A DNA stretch of 64,000 nt from Sepiola atlantica (lineage: Eukaryota; Mollusca; Cephalopoda; Sepiida; Sepiolidae), in the NCBI GenBank assembly GCA_963556195.1, contig OY744528.1, forward strand, positions 57,576,082 to 57,640,081, in the 5' to 3' direction. Below, piece after piece: positions 1 to 11,760 of the stretch; the first letter of the stretch is position 1; each line of letters begins with the position of its first letter. Made by a program: the position numbers and the translations under genes. The notes under the pieces were generated by a model. It did not search any database and was not told the DNA's origin. It was given only the letters and a program-made list of their open reading frames with translations.

Positions 1-653
1 ATCATATATGTATATATATATATCATTTGAATCAAAGGGAAAACAGTTTTCAGGGGGGGGGGGGGGTATGCCTCCCGGGGACCCCTAGTGTTGAAGTGAT
101 GTATTTCATATATAGCCTATGACCTTTACTGAGAAGTCAGTAGTCCGCATGCCAATTTTCAAGCAATTCTGTCCAGCAGTTTGAGTGAAAATAAGACACA
201 AAGATCAAGCAAACACACACACAGTTTCTGTTTTGTATATGTAGATAGATATATATAACATTGTGTGTGCTCTTTATTTGGAATATGATTTGAAAGTAAT
301 TTAATCTTAAATATTTATATATAATGTGTGTGTGTGTATGAAAAAGACAAAAGGAAAAACAAATTAAACACGGATAAATCATCAAAAACAGGAGATTTAC
401 CGCTTTCGTTCGGATTAATGTATGTAATTTGTTTTTCTTTTTGTAATTTTCATACATCTTGTCTCCACTGCATTTCATTTTATGATATATCATGTATTTT
501 CTCGTCTATATGTCTATGTAAGGTTAGTGGGAGAGAACCCCAGCAGAGTGCTGGGTTATTAAGAAAAGTGCAAAAATAGCGTAATATTTATTTATATATG
601 TATTACAGAAGAAAAAGATCTTCTGTTATATATATATATATATATATATTATA
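1..653. repeat. Simple-sequence-rich stretch without a gene
   Basis: I see a short TA run near the start, a run of 14 G at 53-66, a GT run at about 326-337 and a TA microsatellite at about 626-650. The reading frames here are short, low in complexity and show no recognisable domain. Nothing supports a gene. Confidence 0.7.
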
Positions 654-2785
654 CAGAACTTTACGCGCTCCACTACTTTAGCTGGCTCCTCTCACGCTCC
701 CCATTTTCAAAAAAGGAGCCGCTCCAGCTCAAACTCCTATGAAAATTTTTTAAAAAGGAGCAGCTCTTTTTTAGCGCTCTATAATGAAAATGTACCTTTC
801 ATAAACGTTCTATTCTGCCAATGAGTGGTCAGAGGATAGGGGTGGGCATTAAAGGATCTCGTCAATATGGGTGGGGATGTTACTTTAAGTGTAAGGATAA
901 TATTTGACAAAATCTCAATATTTTGAGATGTACTAAGGGTTATAGGAGAACATGTCGGACGAAGCATGCATAAATTTTCGTTTCCTGAGGTATAAAATAG
1001 AAATAGAAAAATTCCTGAAGTATTTTAAAACAATTTTAATTTTCATTACATTAACAACCTATTTTTTTTCCAGGGGAGGAAAATTTGACCTAATATTTTT
1101 TCTATTTATTTTGGAAGGGAATTTAGATTTGTTTTAAGTAAATAAAGTTTTACTTTTAAACATTATTAGTGATTATTTTCTTTTTAAACAAAACATTTCT
1201 CCGGGAGAGCCAGGCCAACATTAATCGTCGTGTGGTTGTTTAATATTTGTTTGTTTTTAAGAACGTAACTATATTGTATAATGTATATTATTATTTATCA
1301 CAGCAACGCGCAAGTACTTTCAAACAAATCGATTTATCCTTTTTTTTTTCAATAGTACAATTTGGGGCGAAACAAAAAAAATGAAGTTTATTTTTTAAAG
1401 ATTGAATAGAAAAATATATTCATAAGTTGGCCAAAAAATATCAATAAATTGTCAATAAACAATTCAGAGATCCATTTAATGTCTTAACATTTCATACAAA
1501 ATATCTGGCCTAGACCTTGGGAGTTGAAAAAATATCGGGTCAAATTTTCTTACCCCGAAAAATTAACTGGAGCAAGTTTTCCTAGGTCGGGCAAAGGCAT
1601 TTATTAAAATTAAAAATCTAAATAAAAAAGGGGAATACGTCTATATTTTAAATCTATAATAAAAACAAACTGTTTACAATTTTAATATTCAATAATAAAT
1701 TTTTTTAAGATAAAGAAAGATATCTAATCTACTTTCGGTTCTAAGAACAACAACAAATTAGTCAGAAAGTCTAATTATTTGCTTTTTTTAAATTAAAATT
1801 TAAGACATTTTCTTTAATTTAATTAAGTTTAAACGTTGGTTAAATTGTAGAATAGGAGCCGCTGTTTTTTTTTTTTTTTTTTTTTGCTTATTTCGCTTGG
1901 TATTCACTCAAATTTAAAATGAAACTAATTGTATTTTTGGTTCTGAAATAAAATTCTCATTTACTTTTTCAAGTGTTGAGAATCTAACTTTAATTCCAGG
2001 TTTTAATCGCTGGCGGCCATGTTGGTTTTTTATTGTTTTTATTTTCCTTGTCCTAAGATATTTTTTTCTTTGGACTAAAGATATTTTTACATTTAATACA
2101 CACAAAAACAAATTTTGAACATTCTATTTACAAAAGTAAGTTTTAACGGAATTAAACGCAAACAGGAAACGGTTAAAACATACTAGTTGTGAATTTAATA
2201 AAATGTTGCCAAAAAGACGATAGTAAAAATGTGGGATGAAAGAATTAAAATGAAAGAAAAATTGGCTTATTTATTCAATCAGCAATAAAAACCCTTGTCA
2301 TAAATACAAAAAAAAGTTCAAATCTTTAAGAAAATAACTTCAAGATATCTATAGACTCACTGGCACATTTGAAGACATTTGTTGCCAAATTGTCTCCTGC
2401 CTTAAGAAAACTGTCCTATCAAAAATGTAACATGTAGATGTGAAAAAATCCTCAGGAGTTCAGTGTTCTGTTTCCATCTTGTTCTTTCTCCCTGTCTCTC
2501 CCTTCCTCTCTCCCCCTCTCTCTCTATCCCTATCTCATATACATTTACCAGAGATATAATTTTAAAAATAGCTGAGACTTTTTCTTTTCCTTTTTTATTG
2601 CTAAATAAAAAAATGTTTTTAAAAAAAAATCAAATAATTTTGGAGCGCAGAGTGAATAAAACCACCGCTCTTTTATCCCAAATGGAGTTGCTCCAGCTCC
2701 ACTCCCGCTGAATATAAAATGAGCCCTCTTCTCCTTTGCTCCAGCAAAAAGGAGTGCGCTCCTTTTTAGAGGGCTTCGTAAAGCC

Positions 2786-2788
<3 letters not shown>
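654..2788. mobile_element. Probable non-autonomous hAT-type DNA transposon inserted in a TA microsatellite
   Basis: The left end reads CAGAACTTTACGCGCTCC and the right end, read on the opposite strand, CAGGGCTTTACGAAGCCC, so the outermost bases form an imperfect terminal inverted repeat with the shared core CTTTACG. Both ends carry repeated GGAGC/GCTCC motifs (660-780 and 2640-2780), a pattern I associate with hAT subterminal regions. The element sits directly between two TA repeats, which fits an 8-bp duplication of TA sequence but makes it unprovable. The roughly 2.1-kb interior has no transposase, only AT-rich DNA and a segment (about 1880-2160) that recurs near 37200-37400 and 48640-48790. 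The hAT assignment is inference. Confidence 0.55.

Positions 2789-2818
<30 letters not shown>
2789..2818. repeat. (TA)n microsatellite
   Basis: An uninterrupted TA run of about 30 bases abuts the right end of the preceding transposon. Its counterpart on the left lies at about 626-650, so the transposon probably split one TA array. Confidence 0.95.
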
Positions 2819-2819
<1 letters not shown>

Positions 2820-3484
2820 CTGATCCACAGACAGATGTTTTGACTTCTCAGTGTGATGAGACATTGTGAGTATTTCAAGCTGAGATCTAAAACCCGACTA
2901 CTAGTACTGTAGTCAGCAGTCTAACGTCATCTTGATTTAAGAGTTTAATTAGGAGGCATTTGCTTAAAGAAATGTCTCTAGTATTTTTCGTGCAGTATCT
3001 TTTAAAAAAGTTTTAATTCATATCCTTGAGTAATATTTAATAACACTGTCCAACAATTTGTAACTTTCAAAAACTTTCTAGACTAAGAGTAGTTGACTTT
3101 TAGTAATTTGTGCGCTGATTCCGAATCTGAAAACCGTTTTTGTCTATCAGGTCTTAATATTTTGTAAAGTGCATACTAAAATTTAACATTTTTCCTAAAT
3201 TAATGCATTTTTGACCAAATACCATAGTTTCACTTAATTCAAATGATTTTAATTGAAAATGTTAATAATTCACGATATTTTTCAAATATATACAACTATA
3301 TTTAAACTTGCAAAGCAAATATACTATTTTAACTATTTATTTTTACGATTTCACATGATAAAATGTTTCAAGAAGTTGTAAAATTAACTTGCAAGAAAAA
3401 GACATGAACGAAAAAATCTAAACTGGGAGCTGTGTTTTATGGTACTTAGGATTGTTTTTATGCGTGTAACTGGGCTCATACCGT
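2819..3484. other. Stretch without a recognised gene
   Basis: AT-rich sequence with no long open frame and no repeat that I can relate to other parts of the window. Confidence 0.6.
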
Positions 3485-4790
3485 TGTAGACTTTAAATAA
3501 AGTCTGCCAACATAGCTGGGCTCCACTTTCCCTTGTAACGAACTTCCATTGCAGCTATGTCTTGGTGAAATCTTTCACCGTGGTCATCGCTTAGATCTGA
3601 TAAATTCCTCGGAAAAACAAAAAATTGGATTGGAGAAAATCGAACTAAAGCGACATGTTACATCCCAATTTCTGATACGATTTAATCAATTCAGTCACTC
3701 AAACTTCATAATCCGCAGACTTATGCTTTCCCAAGAACCACTGCAATGGTTCTTGGGAAAGCATAAGTCTGCATACTCTCTTGAACCTAAACCATGCTGT
3801 TAGTTCCACTTCAGTCATTGTATCATCGAAAGCGTCGTGAAGCATTAGCTTTCCAATCTGTATTTTTGCATCACTTAATTTGGGGAAACTTTCCTCTCAT
3901 TTACTTAAAAGCAGGTTTATCATCATTTAGTGCCTTTACAAATTGCTTGATTAACCCTAATTTAATATGCAAGGGAGGGAAAATGTTTTCTTTTTCCACG
4001 AGTGGTCCTCGAATGACATTGTAGGAGTCTGACGTGCTGTCTCTGGGTTCCCATTCTGAACGTATGTGATGTTCTTTTTGGGCCCGGCTATTCCAATTGC
4101 ATAGGAAGCATATATTTTGTGAAGGCTAATTGAAGTCCAGTGAAATTGCAACCACTTTTAAATCACAACAGATTTGCCATTTATACTATTCGTACTTTAT
4201 TTTTTCTACAATAAATTTCAAGTTTCCGTAATTCTCTCTTAATTCCACCGTATGGGCAACTGGAATTGATGGTAGGGTGTTTCCATTATGCAGAAGTACA
4301 GCTTTTATACTGTAAAGTGATGCATCGAGTTCAAATTAAAATAAATGAACAGTCCAAGAATGTAATTAGAATATGACAAATTGTTTTCTAAAGACAATCT
4401 ATGCACAGTCATCAGAACACGATCTGAACTTGCTTACTCGAAAATCTTTATGCAACAAATTCTTTTCTTGTAGCCGCAAAGCTAATACTTAACTCTGATG
4501 TTTTGTTGAATTGAGATCTCTCACAAGATCGTTTAGCTCGGTTTGGGTGAAGAGACTTGGTTCTGATTCTGAATTTTCCATCTCGTATCATGCTTAGATA
4601 AAGATGCGACTTCTGGTTCTGACTGTTCAGAATCAGAAAACTCCAATAAATGTTCATCCTTTGGCCTTGGTGGAACAGGAATTTCTTCAGAATGTGGCAC
4701 AGGACAGATCGCTAATCTAAGATTTGGGTATTCGACAGATTTAAAAAAAAAATTGTGATACCTAAAATAAAAACAACACATGGATAACAT
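3485..4790 (-). pseudogene. Broken copy of an unclassified protein family with the FHQD signature
   Basis: On the minus strand the frames can be followed from about 4790 (acidic, proline-rich segment, IPVPPRPKDEH) through LHIKLGLIKQFVKALN (about 3910-3960), a stretch ending FLGKHKSADYEV (about 3700-3760) and finally DDHGERFHQDIAAMEVRY (about 3545-3600). These blocks occur in this order in a family of repeated, uncharacterised proteins that I know from arthropods, hydrozoans and molluscs. The family is probably transposon-derived, but its biochemical role is unknown to me. Several stops and frame changes break this copy, and a palindrome at 3715-3772 interrupts one conserved block. No intact start or stop pairs with the whole. 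Confidence is high that it is this family and that it is dead, and low about function. Confidence 0.75.
3715..3772. repeat. Perfect 26-bp inverted repeat (palindrome)
   Basis: Arms 3715-3740 and 3747-3772 are exact reverse complements, separated by CTGCAA, which is itself palindromic except for one pair. The right arm reads the conserved coding sequence of the surrounding pseudogene backwards, so the palindrome appears to have arisen by copying a piece of the gene in inverted orientation next to itself. Confidence 0.95.
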
Positions 4791-4820
4791 CTTACTTTAT
4801 TAAGAAGGCTGATGAGTATT

Positions 4821-5794
4821 AAAAGTATGAAGTTAACATATATTTATTGAAAGCATGAAATTAACATATTTATTGAAAGCATGAAATTAACATATTTATT
4901 GAAAGCATGAAATTAACATATATTTATTGAAAGCATGAAATTAACGTATATTTATTGAAAGTAATAAGTTAACGTGTATTTATTAAAAGTATGAAGTTAA
5001 CATATATTTATTGAAAGTATGAAGTTAACATATATTTATTAAAAGCATGAAGTTAACTTCATACTTTCAATAAATATATGTTAACGTGTATTTATTGAAA
5101 GTATGAAGTTAACATATATTTATTGAAAGCATGAAGTTAACATATATTTATTGAAAGCATGAAGTTAACATATATTTATTGAAAGCATGAAGTTAACATA
5201 TATTTATTGAAAGCATGAAGTTAACATATATTTATTGAAAGCATGAAGTTAACATATATTTATTGAAAGCATGAAGTTAACATATATTTATTGAAAGCAT
5301 GAAGTTAACATATATTTATTGAAAGCATGAAGTTAACATATATTTATTGAAAGCATGAAGTTAACATATATTTATTGAAAGCATGAAGTTAACATATATT
5401 TATTGAAAGCATGAAGTTAACATATATTTATTGAAAGCATGAAGTTAACATATATTTATTGAAAGCATGAAGTTAACATATATTTATTGAAAGCATGAAG
5501 TTAACATATATTTATTGAAAGCATGAAGTTAACATATATTTATTGAAAGCATGAAGTTAACGTATATTTATTGAAAGCATGAAGTTAACGTATATTTATT
5601 GAAAGCATGAAGTTAACGTGTATTTATTGAAAGCATGAAGTTAACGTGTATTTATTGAAAGCATGAAGTTAACGTGTATTTATTGAAAGTATGAAGTTAA
5701 CATATATTTATTGAAAGTATGAAGTTAACGTGTATTTATTGAAAGTATGAAGTTAACGTGTATTTATTGAAAGTATGAAGTTAACATATATTTA
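4821..5794. repeat. 28-bp minisatellite, about 35 copies
   Basis: The unit is 28 bp and contains GTTAACATATATTTATTG followed by AAAGCATGAA. Copies in the centre are almost identical, while both flanks carry variants (GTATG for GCATG, GTTAACGTGT for GTTAACATAT), the usual pattern of unequal exchange or slippage. One unit at about 5055-5085 is inverted. Each full unit holds a GTTAAC site, which is palindromic and lies at the inversion joint. Confidence 0.97.
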
Positions 5795-6089
5795 CCTTGT
5801 GTTTTAGTAAGACAGAAATATAAATCTCCAGACCATAATTTAATTTTTTTGCCTTTGGTTTTACACATCCACAAATGTAACAAAAATTATCCGGATTGTT
5901 TTTACAAGTTCCTCTAGGAATTTTAATTTATTTAAGTCATATATCTACCTGAAAATAATTTTTAAAAAAAACATTTAAAATATATCAAGTACTTTTTAAT
6001 TGTATGTGTAAGTGTCAAATATTGTAAAAATTTTAATGATGTTTAAAAAAAAAAATTAGACTTGATAGGCTGATGAGTATCATTTTCGT

Positions 6090-6790
6090 AATCTAAGCAA
6101 AAAATTACCCTGCTCAATAATTTTTTGGTTGTTAGACAGTGTAATCAATTAGAATATGTGGAATGACTGTATTTATAGACTTCAATCATGTCTCCATTGG
6201 CCCCAATGATAATACAGATCTTTAGCCTTTTTTCATATGTCATCTCTTTCTAAATGCGAGTATAAATTTAGTGGCGATTTTTTGTCATCCTTTTAATTGA
6301 ACAATATTGTCAAATCCCAGAATCTTACAAAGCAACAAATTCTTCTAGATTTCAAAATCCATTTATTCATCTATATAATAATCCCATCAATTCTGATATA
6401 CTGTTTGCTTTATTAACTTTAATTTCAATGTTTAGACAATTTCAGTTTTGTGTCCACGTTTAAACCCAAATCTTTTCCTGATTCAATTAATTTGAGCAAT
6501 TCTCTTATAGAAGAATTGTTTTAAATCATTTTTTTCCAATATGAAGTACTTTACATTTAGACGTGTTAAATTTAATCAGCCCTTTAACCCGACCAATCTG
6601 CAAGATTACCCACATTTAATTGTAGCGTATGGAAATTATTCTGATTTTGAATGATAGAAAATATTTTTGTGTAATCAGCAAATATGTGTGAAGCACTTAG
6701 TAATTTGTAGAGATCATTTATAAATCCAACAAAAAGGCAAAGTCGACTTCCTAGTGGCAGAGCACTTATTACTCAAGCCCAGTCTGACTT
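6090..6790 (-). mobile_element. LINE fragment, reverse transcriptase C-terminal half (CR1/Rex-like)
   Basis: The minus strand encodes, with interruptions, FVGFINDLYKLL and FADYTKIF (a decayed YADD box, about 6680-6740), KFNTSKCKVLHIGK (about 6540-6580), ESGKDLGLNVDTKLK (about 6430-6490), YEKRLK and GDMIEVYK (about 6180-6240). This order matches the palm-thumb and C-terminal region of CR1/L2-group non-LTR retrotransposons, where a GDMIEVYKIL block follows the RT domain. Several stops and the D to Y change in the active-site box show it is inactive. The upstream endonuclease and the rest of the RT are missing. The clade is an estimate from motif style. Confidence 0.75.
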
Positions 6791-7435
6791 ATAACCTCCT
6801 TTAATTGAACAATTTTTAATCCAGACAATATAACTTCTTATTCCATATAACCAGTATAATTTAAAAAGTAATCTTGTGTGCGAAGGCTACCTAGACAGGA
6901 TTAGCCATAAACAAAGAGACATAATTGATTCTAAGTACTTAATTGCTCATTATTGGTGTGTCAGTTCAGATTTTTTTTTTTTTGTTTTACAGAATATCAA
7001 CTTGTTAAATTAATTAATACTGAAACTCTATACTTATTAGCTTAAAACTAACCTTTTATTTGTAATTATCTATTTATAAATGACATTTTGTTATTACTTT
7101 TGAGGAAAGCTGTGCTTACTTTTTTAAATTAAAGTTTATGAATGTAATCTTGTGTGACTCATACTTCAATTTCCATGGGACTGTAATTGATTCTATATAA
7201 GTATTCAAGAACCTCAATTATGGGTTGAGTTATTTTAAGACAAAACTGTTATTTTCATTCTATGCACATAGTTACTATCTTTCTCATATATATATATATA
7301 TATATATATATGAATAATGGAAAGTTGGACCCATTTCTTGCAGAAACAGTAAAGTCAAAACAGTATATTTCAAGTTAATTCAACTTATTTAATAGATGCG
7401 CCATCTTTTTTATATACTGTTTATGTAGATGCAAT
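6791..7435. other. Stretch without a recognised gene, with a TA repeat
   Basis: AT-rich sequence with a T run at about 6970-6981 and a TA microsatellite at about 7286-7311. No coding signal was seen. Confidence 0.6.
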
Positions 7436-7780
7436 TAGGGGTGGGACGTAATGGGTGAAAATTTCAGATTCATGCGAGTAGTATTTTTTTGTGTTCATTT
7501 ATACATAAATAACACTAAGCAATCAAACATTTTGAAAATTTTGCAAAATTCAGAAGGTGCAGGCCAAAAATAGCCGCTAGGGCTCCACGGGACTCAAATC
7601 CATCATTTTTCGGTGAAAAAGAGTTTCATGTGACATTACAGGTCCTAAAACATCCTCAAAAGCTATGAATGGATATAGATGGTTAAATCTGATATAGTAC
7701 TGTAATTTAGGACCATTTTCAGGCTGTAAAAGGGTTTTCATGAATGTAGAATAGCCAAAAACTAGTGGAAAAATAGCCAA
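7436..7780. repeat. Long terminal inverted repeat (LTIR), end of a DNA transposon, copy 1
   Basis: The end starts with TA then GGGGTGGGACGTAATGGG and matches closely, over about 345 bp, both arms of the complete element at 57517-59692. Beyond the arm, about 7800-7860 still matches the subterminal part of that element's right end (around TTGGTTCCCAAGCCTCTACA). This copy therefore corresponds to the end next to the 5' side of the transposase gene. No matching opposite end was found between 11.8 and 12.2 kb, so this copy is truncated. Confidence 0.85.
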
Positions 7781-8036
7781 AAATAGCCAAAATTTCCCCA
7801 AATCCTCTGTTAAGCTACCTAATTGGTTCCCAAGCCTCTACAATGGTTATGCATGGCTGTAGATATTTGAAACTGACAAGACACTAATGGTTTAACACCA
7901 TTGGGGTCAAATTTCAGCCAAAATGGTTAAAAATGCACCACAAACTACGTATCCAAATGACACCGCTGGAATCATATAAACCAAATAGTGGATAATGCAG
8001 TCAATTTAATAAAAAATCCTTAATGGCTATGAAATG

Positions 8037-8345
8037 TCATGAAATAGTCAATTGAAGTTGTGGAAATCCATGGGGAACTGCACAGGAGATCAGCCAATTA
8101 CTTGTACATCGACTGAAATAAACCTTCAATGATTTCCCATTATCTGTCGTGTAAGAAAGCAGAATGGAGTTTTCATCTGGAAATAAAACTTCTTCGTCTG
8201 CATCTTCATCATGGTCACCAGAAAGAAGAATTCCCAAATTTATTTTCATCTCTCTGTCACTCATTCCATTTACTCTGTACAGCTCTGGGTTCTGGAAATC
8301 GTGCTTGCAAATCAGTTTACGAAACAATAGTTCATTCCTCAGCAT
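8037..8345 (-). CDS. Short open frame inside the LTIR element, unknown product
   Basis: A 102-codon frame runs from an ATG at 8345 to a stop at 8037. It is acidic in the middle (GDHDEDADEEVLFPDEN) and ends WLISCAVPHGFPQLQ. I recognise no domain. It lies between the LTIR end and the + strand gene that follows, transcribed the other way. It could be the C-terminal exon of a transposon-encoded protein rather than a gene of its own. No splice evidence was established. Confidence 0.35.
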   Translation of the reverse strand: MLRNELLFRKLICKHDFQNPELYRVNGMSDREMKINLGILLSGDHDEDADEEVLFPDENSILLSYTTDNGKSLKVYFSRCTSNWLISCAVPHGFPQLQLTIS

Positions 8346-8464
8346 CGTTTTTTTTTTGTTTTCTCATTGGACTGTGATGAGACCGTGATGCTTTGAGAAA
8401 ATAGTGCTGCGGGTGTTAACTGCAAGTATCGAAAGTGTTGAAGCCAGAACTAGTGTTCACATAA

Positions 8465-11400
8465 ACAAAAAGGAATTGCTTTAGCCTCAAAAGGATGATT
8501 CTGCTCGGCCAGTAAAAAGGGGCGCTCGTGTTTCTCTGAGACGATATGACAGTAAAACGCATTGCTTTTTCTGTGGAACTGACACTACAAAAAAAGGCTA
8601 TAAACGAAAAAGTGAGGGAAAGATTTGCTATGTGAAGATTGATGCATTTGCTCAAACTATCCTGGTTCATTGTAAAACACGAGGGGATGAGTGGGTCACT
8701 GCTATTCAAGGTCGGATCAAATATTTTGGTGGTGATCTTCATGCTGCAGACTGTGTGTACCACCAGTCATGTAACATCAACTTCCATATAATGCGAAACA
8801 TTCCAAGACTGTTCACGTCAGTTGAATTAACCAAACAACGAAAAAGTGGAAGACCAAAAGACAGCGATCAGGATGAAGCATTTGAAAGGGTGTGTGTATT
8901 GGAGGAAAATGACGAGGAACAGATAACGATATAGGACCTTGTCGCTTAAATGGGAGAATACTTACGAGGTAGTAAATCAACAGCATATGGAAATCAATAC
9001 CTCAAGGAAAAGCTGATAAGTCGATATGGAAACTCTTTATTTGTAACCAAAGGCCGTAGTGGTGTTGCAAACATTGTGACATTCTTCGTGAATACTACAA
9101 TTCACCTCCGATAGATGATAAGGAAGCACAAAAACGAGCAATTCTCAAAACCGCTACGAAACTCATCAAAGCTTTCTTTCACTTCAACCAGACTACTCCC
9201 AGCTGGCAAGGCATGATGCACCTGATGCATTCGGAGTGCGAATATATAGGACGTTGCTGGATGGCTGACACTTAAGGAGATCATGGAGACAGAATATGGT
9301 GAAAATGCCATCATACACATGAGTGGAAAGGCAGGGCAACGAGCATTTCGTGACCACCTGCTGGTGGATCAGTGTCTCACACGTCAGATTGTTGCCAAAA
9401 TCTTGAAGGATGAACATAGTTTTCAGAACCAAGTAGAGGAACTTGAGCGGCTGTACATGCTGATGGAGACTGGTGAATGTGACTTGAAGTCATTGTTGGA
9501 ATCAGATTCCATCGGTAGGATTTACAACAGTCTAACTCTGATAAGGGATGAACTGGCAAGGGCCTCCAAAACCAGAAATCTATGAATAAACTATCAGCTC
9601 ATGCTAAGAATTACTAGGGCACTTGTTGCAGGTGATTGAATGGAGTCTTGGGAACTGCGTCTCGGTGCCGTCTTCACTTGCCTGCCAATATTCGCAGCCA
9701 CTGGTCATCCAAATTATCTGAAGTCTGCTCGTCTATATCTCCAGAAGATGTATGCCTTGAAAGATGACAACCCTGCAGTACATAAAAAGTTCAGTTTGGG
9801 TTTCATGTAATCAGATGCAGTAGCCAATACTGGGCTAGTCTTGGTTCCAATTTTGTCATCGAACAAACACTAATGCGCTCACTCAAAAGCCATGGTGGGC
9901 TCACACGGGGTAGTGAAATGTCCGAGCAGCAGAGAACATTTTGGGTCATGTCGTCTACTATGTCATCCGCTTACAACATTTCCATGCAATAACTTACCAC
10001 ACAAAGTTACACAACAAGCAAACAACATAAGGAGTTGTCTGCCTCTCGGGTGAGAAGAGATGAGACAGACCTTGGGAAAGTTGCAGAGCAACTAGACAGC
10101 TTTAAGCTGTTTTCAGGCGATGAATCATTACGCAATATTATCACAGGGATAACTGCTAACGAGGATGTCAATGTTCAGGACCTTTCGAAATTGGAAAAGA
10201 CATTGTACAGAAGATGGATGGACAATCAGTTTTCTCCTACTCTCACAAACGGAGTTTGAAACCATCCCACAAGAATGTCAAAGTTTCTGCAGATCGTAGC
10301 ATTGACTCAGTACTTTTATTCCAGAGTTTCTTGTGATCTCACAGATGAGTGATCTAAGGCTGGATGATCTCATGTCCTATGAATTCTGTCTCTACCCAAT
10401 GTCTTTGTTTAAAGGAAAGCGCATATTACGTCAAGCAGACAAACCACAGCTGGCAGCAGCTCTCAGAAATGATGTTGAAACAAAATTGGACAGTGCTGTG
10501 ACACGAACCGTTCCAGTCACAGAGCACAATGTACTAGATGGAGGATCTCTTCTTCGCCGTTTGAAATGGAAGGAGAGGAGTACCTACAGCTCGATTGCAA
10601 ATGATTATGCCTCATTTACTGTTGAACACCGTGGGAGAGCAACTGTCGTGTTTGATGATTATGAAGTTCGACCAAGTATAAAGGACTGTACTCATCAGCA
10701 GTGAAGTCAAAAGCTGAATGCAAGAAAAGTGAACATTACCGAGGTAACAAAATTTGCTGGGAAAAAGGAGGACTTCTTGTCAAATGTGGAAAACAAGCAG
10801 GCGTTGATCCAGACGATCATGGAACGAATGCGGCAGAAAGGCTGCGATGTTATTCGAGCAGAAGGAGATGCTGATGTTGAGATTGCAAAGACAGCCATCA
10901 ATATGTCTGCTTTCAAATCAACCACCCTCATTGGAGAAGACACGAACCTTCTCTTGCTGTTTCGTGCATATGTTTCTAAATATACTGCACTTTATTTTTA
11001 CTCTGACAAGGCGAAATCCTACACCTACAATATCAAGGTTCTCAAACAGGTGCTTCATATCAAGGTTCTCAAGCAGGTGCTTCACGAAACAGTTTATAAT
11101 GATCTGTGGTTCCTGCATGCCTTTACGAGATGCAATTCGGTGTCCAGAGTATTCAGAATAGGAAAGACTGGGTACCAACAAATCGTCAAGAGAGAAAAGA
11201 CAATGACAAACTGTTCAAAAGCATTTTCTCTACCAAAGCAAAGCCAGGATGTTGTGGAAACCAATGGTTGTAAAGCAATGGTAGCTTTGTTCAATGCGGA
11301 TAGAGAAAAACTCCCTGGCATCTATTAGATACAATATCCTCGGCAAGAAACTTTTGAGAGTTTAGACGTTCGTCACATCAGAACGACTCCCACCAACTCC

Positions 11401-11760
11401 CCCTGCCTGTAAATTGCATTCTTTGCGGACTTACTACCAGATTATGAAGTGGATGGGATGTAGTGATGAAATGGTGCTATCTGAGTGGGGGTGGAAGATG
11501 GAATGAGCAAACTTGTTCCAGTGATGACGGACAAAAGCCCTGCTCCAAATGCACCAATTCAGATAATTCATTGCAACTGTTCAGAAGGATGCAATAACCT
11601 AAGGTGTACCTGCATGAACTAGAATGTACAAGTGTATGTGGGCATTGCCAAGACAGAAATTGTGACAATATGAAAAATGATCCAGTAGAAGATGATGATG
11701 AGTTAAAAGTTTTGAAAAAGTACTGTGATGTAAGGGAATCAAGGTGGATGCAACAAGGGT
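8465..11760 (+). pseudogene. Decayed transposon-associated gene with PIN/FEN-like domain and cysteine-rich tail
   Basis: Conserved blocks follow one another on the + strand, with stops and frameshifts between them: a zinc-binding start HCFFCG (about 8559-8576); CKTRGDEW and AADCVYHQSCNINF (about 8670-8790); HMSGKAGQRAF (about 9315-9350); ESWELRLGAVF and ATGHPNYLKSARLYLQK (about 9640-9750); VLDGGSLLRRLKW (about 10530-10570); VFDDYE with PSIKDCTHQ (about 10650-10700); GDADVEIAKTA and LIGEDTNLLLLF (about 10865-10965); and a C-rich end HCNCSEGCNNLRCTC (about 11570-11610). The order matches a large repeated protein family found in cnidarian and mollusc genomes. The D-rich blocks GDAD and GEDT followed by FLHAFTRCNS resemble a PIN/FEN-type metal-dependent nuclease core, and the tail resembles a CXC (tesmin-like) DNA-binding motif; both are inference. 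It follows an LTIR end. Many stops make it non-functional. Confidence 0.75.
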
